In this document: positions 61,603 through 64,000 of the stretch, piece by piece
How the letters are laid out: every line of letters starts with the position of its first letter
How positions within the stretch are numbered: the stretch's first letter is position 1
Source of the DNA: Gordonia namibiensis NBRC 108229
Lineage (GTDB): Bacteria; Actinomycetota; Actinomycetes; Mycobacteriales; Mycobacteriaceae
Assembly (NCBI RefSeq): GCF_000298235.1
Contig: NZ_BAHE01000025.1
Coordinates: forward strand, 27,747-91,746
DNA: 64,000 nt
Direction of reading: 5' to 3'
The notes under the pieces: generated by a model
Seen by the model: the letters and a program-made list of their open reading frames with translations, nothing else
The model's database searches: none
What the model was told of the DNA's origin: nothing
Program-made: the position numbers and the translations under genes

Positions 61603-62637
61603 GTGCGCAACAAACCCGTCACGGGCTACGACGTCGCCCGCCGGGCGGGGGTGTCGCAGTCGACGGTGTCGCGCGCGCTGCGCGACGACCCGCGGGTGAT
61701 CAAGGAGACCCGAGACCACATCCAGGCGCTGGCCAAGGAAATGGGATACGTCCCGCACGTGACCGCGCGGAGTCTCATCACGCGCCGCTCGTCGACGATC
61801 GGGGTGGTGACCGGCGACCTGCGCAACCCGTCGTTTCCGGTACTCGCCAACACACTTCAGGACCGGTTCGCCCGCGAGGACTATCGGGTGTTGTTGCTCA
61901 GCGACCGCGAAGGTCCGACGGGCACCGTGGACAAGGACCTCGAGGCCTTGCGCGGGGGACTGGTCGACGGGGTCGTCTACATCTCGGCCCGACTCGATTC
62001 GCCGGTCGTCTCGGAGATGATCGACTGGCGGATGCCGCTGGTCATCCTCAGCCGCGACGTCGACGGCGCGCAGGCCGGCCGGGTCGACCGCGTCACGTCG
62101 GACAACATCGGTGGCGGGAGGCTCGTCGCACAGCATCTCGTCGACCTGGGGCATCGTCGGATCGGACTGATCTCCGGACCGGCCGACAACCCGAGCATCA
62201 AGCTCCGCGAGACCGGGTTCCGGGACGAACTGGCAAGGCTCGGTGCCCATCTCGACGAGACGCTGGTGTACCGCGGGGAGGTCGACGCGAAGACCGGACT
62301 CGACGGCGGCCTGCGCCTTCTCGGCCGATCTGACCGGCCAACCGCCTTGTTCTGCGCCACCGACTATGTGGCCTTCGGAACCCTCGACGCGGCGAAACGG
62401 CTGGGACTCGCTGTGCCGAATGATGTCTCGGTCGTCGGTTACAACGACCTCGACCTCGCAGGCTGGTCGATCTTCGATCTCGCGACGGTACGCCAGCCCC
62501 TCGAGGAGATGGCGCTGGCCGCGGCCGAGCTTCTCCTCGCACGGATCGACGGCGCCGCGGGCACCCCGGTCCACCGCGCCTTCGGTGTCGAATGGGTCGG
62601 ACGCGGCAGTGCCGGACCATGCCCCGACGGCGTCTGA
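61603..62637 (+). CDS. LacI-family transcriptional regulator
   Basis: A 344-residue LacI/PurR-type regulator. HTH at residues about 5-30 (TGYDVARRAGVSQSTVSRALRDDP) with hinge region, then a periplasmic-binding-like effector domain (IGVVTGDLRNPSFPVLA, TALFCATDYVAFGTLDA, VSVVGYNDLDLAGWS). GTG 61603. It lies upstream of rutA in the same direction and may control pyrimidine use (inference). Confidence 0.88.
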   Translation: MRNKPVTGYDVARRAGVSQSTVSRALRDDPRVIKETRDHIQALAKEMGYVPHVTARSLITRRSSTIGVVTGDLRNPSFPVLANTLQDRFAREDYRVLLLSDREGPTGTVDKDLEALRGGLVDGVVYISARLDSPVVSEMIDWRMPLVILSRDVDGAQAGRVDRVTSDNIGGGRLVAQHLVDLGHRRIGLISGPADNPSIKLRETGFRDELARLGAHLDETLVYRGEVDAKTGLDGGLRLLGRSDRPTALFCATDYVAFGTLDAAKRLGLAVPNDVSVVGYNDLDLAGWSIFDLATVRQPLEEMALAAAELLLARIDGAAGTPVHRAFGVEWVGRGSAGPCPDGV

Positions 62638-62855
62638 AACCGAGCATCCGCTCGGCAACATCTCGGTAACCCGAGGAACACCGTCACGCAAAAACCCCTG
62701 CTTACATTCGAATGCATCCAGTTCGGGGACACCCGGCCGGTACGGCCGGAGGGCGGCAGCGGGGCCGCCGCTGGATCGCAAACCAACGGCGGAAACCATG
62801 CGCGGCGCAGCTATGCCACGCGCAGGTTCTCATGACCACGCAGCGTAGGAGTGAC
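62638..62855 (+). promoter_or_regulatory. Hairpin-rich leader upstream of rutA
   Basis: A 218-bp gap with two clear stems: CCGGCC-GGTAC-GGCCGG (62733-62749) and GGCGGC-AGCGGG-GCCGCC (62752-62769). It may hold the promoter and a structured 5' leader. I could not match it to a riboswitch class. Confidence 0.3.
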
Positions 62856-63938
62856 ATGGAAATCGGCGTCTTCATCCCCATCGGCAACAACGGCTGGCTC
62901 ATCTCCAAGAGTGCGCCCCAGTACATGCCGTCATTCGAGTTGAACAAGACCATCGTGCAGAAAGCCGAAGAACACGGCCTGGACTTCGCGCTGTCGATGA
63001 TCAAACTCCGCGGCTTCGGTGGCGACACCGAGTTCTGGGACCACAACCTCGAATCCTTCACGCTCATGGCAGGTCTCGCGGCGGTGACCGATCGGATCAA
63101 ACTGTTCGCCTCGACCGCCATCCTCACCCTGCCGCCGGCGATCGTCGCGCGCATGACCAGCACCATCGACTCGATCGCCCCGGGACGGTTCGGTGTGAAC
63201 ATCGTGACCGGTTGGGCGCCGGGCGAATACACCCAGATGGGACTGTGGCCGGGCGAGGAATACTTCGGCTACCGGTACGAACAGGCCGGCGAGTACGTGA
63301 AGGTCCTTCGCGAACTGTGGGCCGAAGGCTCCAGCGACTTCAAGGGCAAGCACTACACCATGGACGACTGCGTCCTGTCGCCGCCGCCGGCGGCCAAGAC
63401 GGCCCCGATCGTCGCTGCGGGACAATCGAACACCGGTATGAAGTTCGCCGCCGAGAACGCCGACTTCAACTTCATCCTCGGCTCGGGGATCAACACCCCG
63501 CTGGCCGTGGAGGAATCGACGTCGACACTGGTCGCCGCCGCCAAGGAAAGCGGGCGGGACGTCGGGGCCATGGTCCTGTTCATGATCATCGCCGACGAGA
63601 CCGACGAAGCGGCACAGGCCAAGTGGCAGGACTACCACGACAACGCCGACCTCGCCGCGCTCGGCTACATGGCCGACGAGTCCGCCGCCGACGCGACTGC
63701 CGACGACAGCTCTACCGCCAAGACGATCTCGCTGCCCGAGGGCGCGGTGAACTTCAACATGGGCACCCTGGTCGGTTCGTACGAGACCGTGGCCGAGATG
63801 CTCGACCAGGTCGCCGAACTCGAAGGCGTCAAGGGCATCATGCTGACCTTCGACGACTTCGTGAAGGGCGTGGACACGTTCGGCACCCGAATCCAGCCGT
63901 TGATGAAGTGCCGTCAGGAGAACGCCGCCGCGGCGTGA
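62856..63938 (+). CDS. rutA: Pyrimidine monooxygenase RutA (LLM-type flavin enzyme)
   Basis: A 360-residue bacterial-luciferase-like monooxygenase matching RutA, which opens the uracil/thymine ring with FMNH2 and O2. [38 protein letters not shown] and [15 protein letters not shown] are near-identical to remembered E. coli RutA. ATG 62856 is chosen because TAGGAG lies just upstream; an ATG eight codons earlier lacks it. Other rut genes may follow beyond the window. Confidence 0.92.
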   Translation: MEIGVFIPIGNNGWLISKSAPQYMPSFELNKTIVQKAEEHGLDFALSMIKLRGFGGDTEFWDHNLESFTLMAGLAAVTDRIKLFASTAILTLPPAIVARMTSTIDSIAPGRFGVNIVTGWAPGEYTQMGLWPGEEYFGYRYEQAGEYVKVLRELWAEGSSDFKGKHYTMDDCVLSPPPAAKTAPIVAAGQSNTGMKFAAENADFNFILGSGINTPLAVEESTSTLVAAAKESGRDVGAMVLFMIIADETDEAAQAKWQDYHDNADLAALGYMADESAADATADDSSTAKTISLPEGAVNFNMGTLVGSYETVAEMLDQVAELEGVKGIMLTFDDFVKGVDTFGTRIQPLMKCRQENAAAA

Positions 63939-63974
63939 GGCGGACATCTGGTGAGCGGGCATCGAGTGTGCTTG

Positions 63975-64000
63975 CTCGCCAGCTGGTTTCGATACGGCTC
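63975..64000. repeat. Start of a dispersed TTTCGATACGGCTC repeat after rutA
   Basis: The last bases (GGTTTCGATACGGCTC) match the repeat start seen at 28.73 kb. The element is cut by the window edge. Confidence 0.6.

Noticed and set aside
62638..62855. Riboswitch upstream of rutA
   Set aside because: Two hairpins are present, but no conserved core of a known riboswitch class could be matched by eye.

Overview
The window is high-GC DNA from a mycolic-acid-type actinobacterium, most likely Gordonia or a close relative such as Rhodococcus. This is inferred from the complete YrbE/Mce operon, a mycofactocin-type SDR, a DUF222/HNH gene, GTG/TTG starts with 4-bp ATGA/GTGA gene overlaps, and dispersed GC-rich repeats at gene ends. 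No rRNA, tRNA, CRISPR array or IS element was recognised.

Region 1 (1-9.7 kb) is a benzoate/catechol block. The minus-strand operon benA-benB-benC/D-benR runs divergently from catR-catB-catA-catC. Together they cover benzoate -> cis-diol -> catechol -> cis,cis-muconate -> muconolactone -> 3-oxoadipate enol-lactone. The reductase BenC and the diol dehydrogenase BenD are one 926-residue polypeptide, with an FCD-type (GntR effector-binding) domain between them. Region 2 (9.7-12.2 kb) is a repeat-filled convergent gap, a membrane metallophosphoesterase and a rhodanese-type sulfurtransferase.

Region 3 (12.2-45.2 kb) is a large catabolic island of divergent operons. It encodes an AveC-like membrane protein, a P450-type ferredoxin, an aldehyde dehydrogenase, a FadR-type GntR regulator, four acyl-CoA synthetase-like ligases, a family III CoA-transferase, a CrtC-like protein, an amidohydrolase, two fused double-hotdog (MaoC-like) proteins, a TesB thioesterase, a mycofactocin-type SDR, two DUF35/thiolase-fold pairs, two atypical crotonases, an FabG/MFE2-like SDR, a cytochrome P450, an ACAD10/LvaA-like kinase, a fused FadE and a divergent FadE pair. 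Region 4 (45.3-54.9 kb) is a complete importer operon (yrbEA, yrbEB, mceA-F, Mce-associated protein). Nearly every promoter of regions 3 and 4 carries a TAACT(C/G)ATTG-like motif, which suggests one regulon that imports a hydrophobic compound, oxidises it (P450), activates it as a CoA thioester and shortens it by beta-oxidation and retro-aldol cleavage. No ring-degradation genes of the cholesterol pathway (KstD, KshA, HsaC) are present, so the substrate is unknown.

Region 5 (54.9-64 kb) holds unrelated genes: a small hypothetical protein, a DUF222/HNH protein, an ADP-ribosylglycohydrolase, a glutamine amidotransferase-like protein, an MFS transporter, a TspO-like membrane protein, a LacI regulator and rutA for pyrimidine ring opening.

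A family of short GC-rich repeats lies almost only at gene 3' ends, several times directly abutting or supplying the stop codon.
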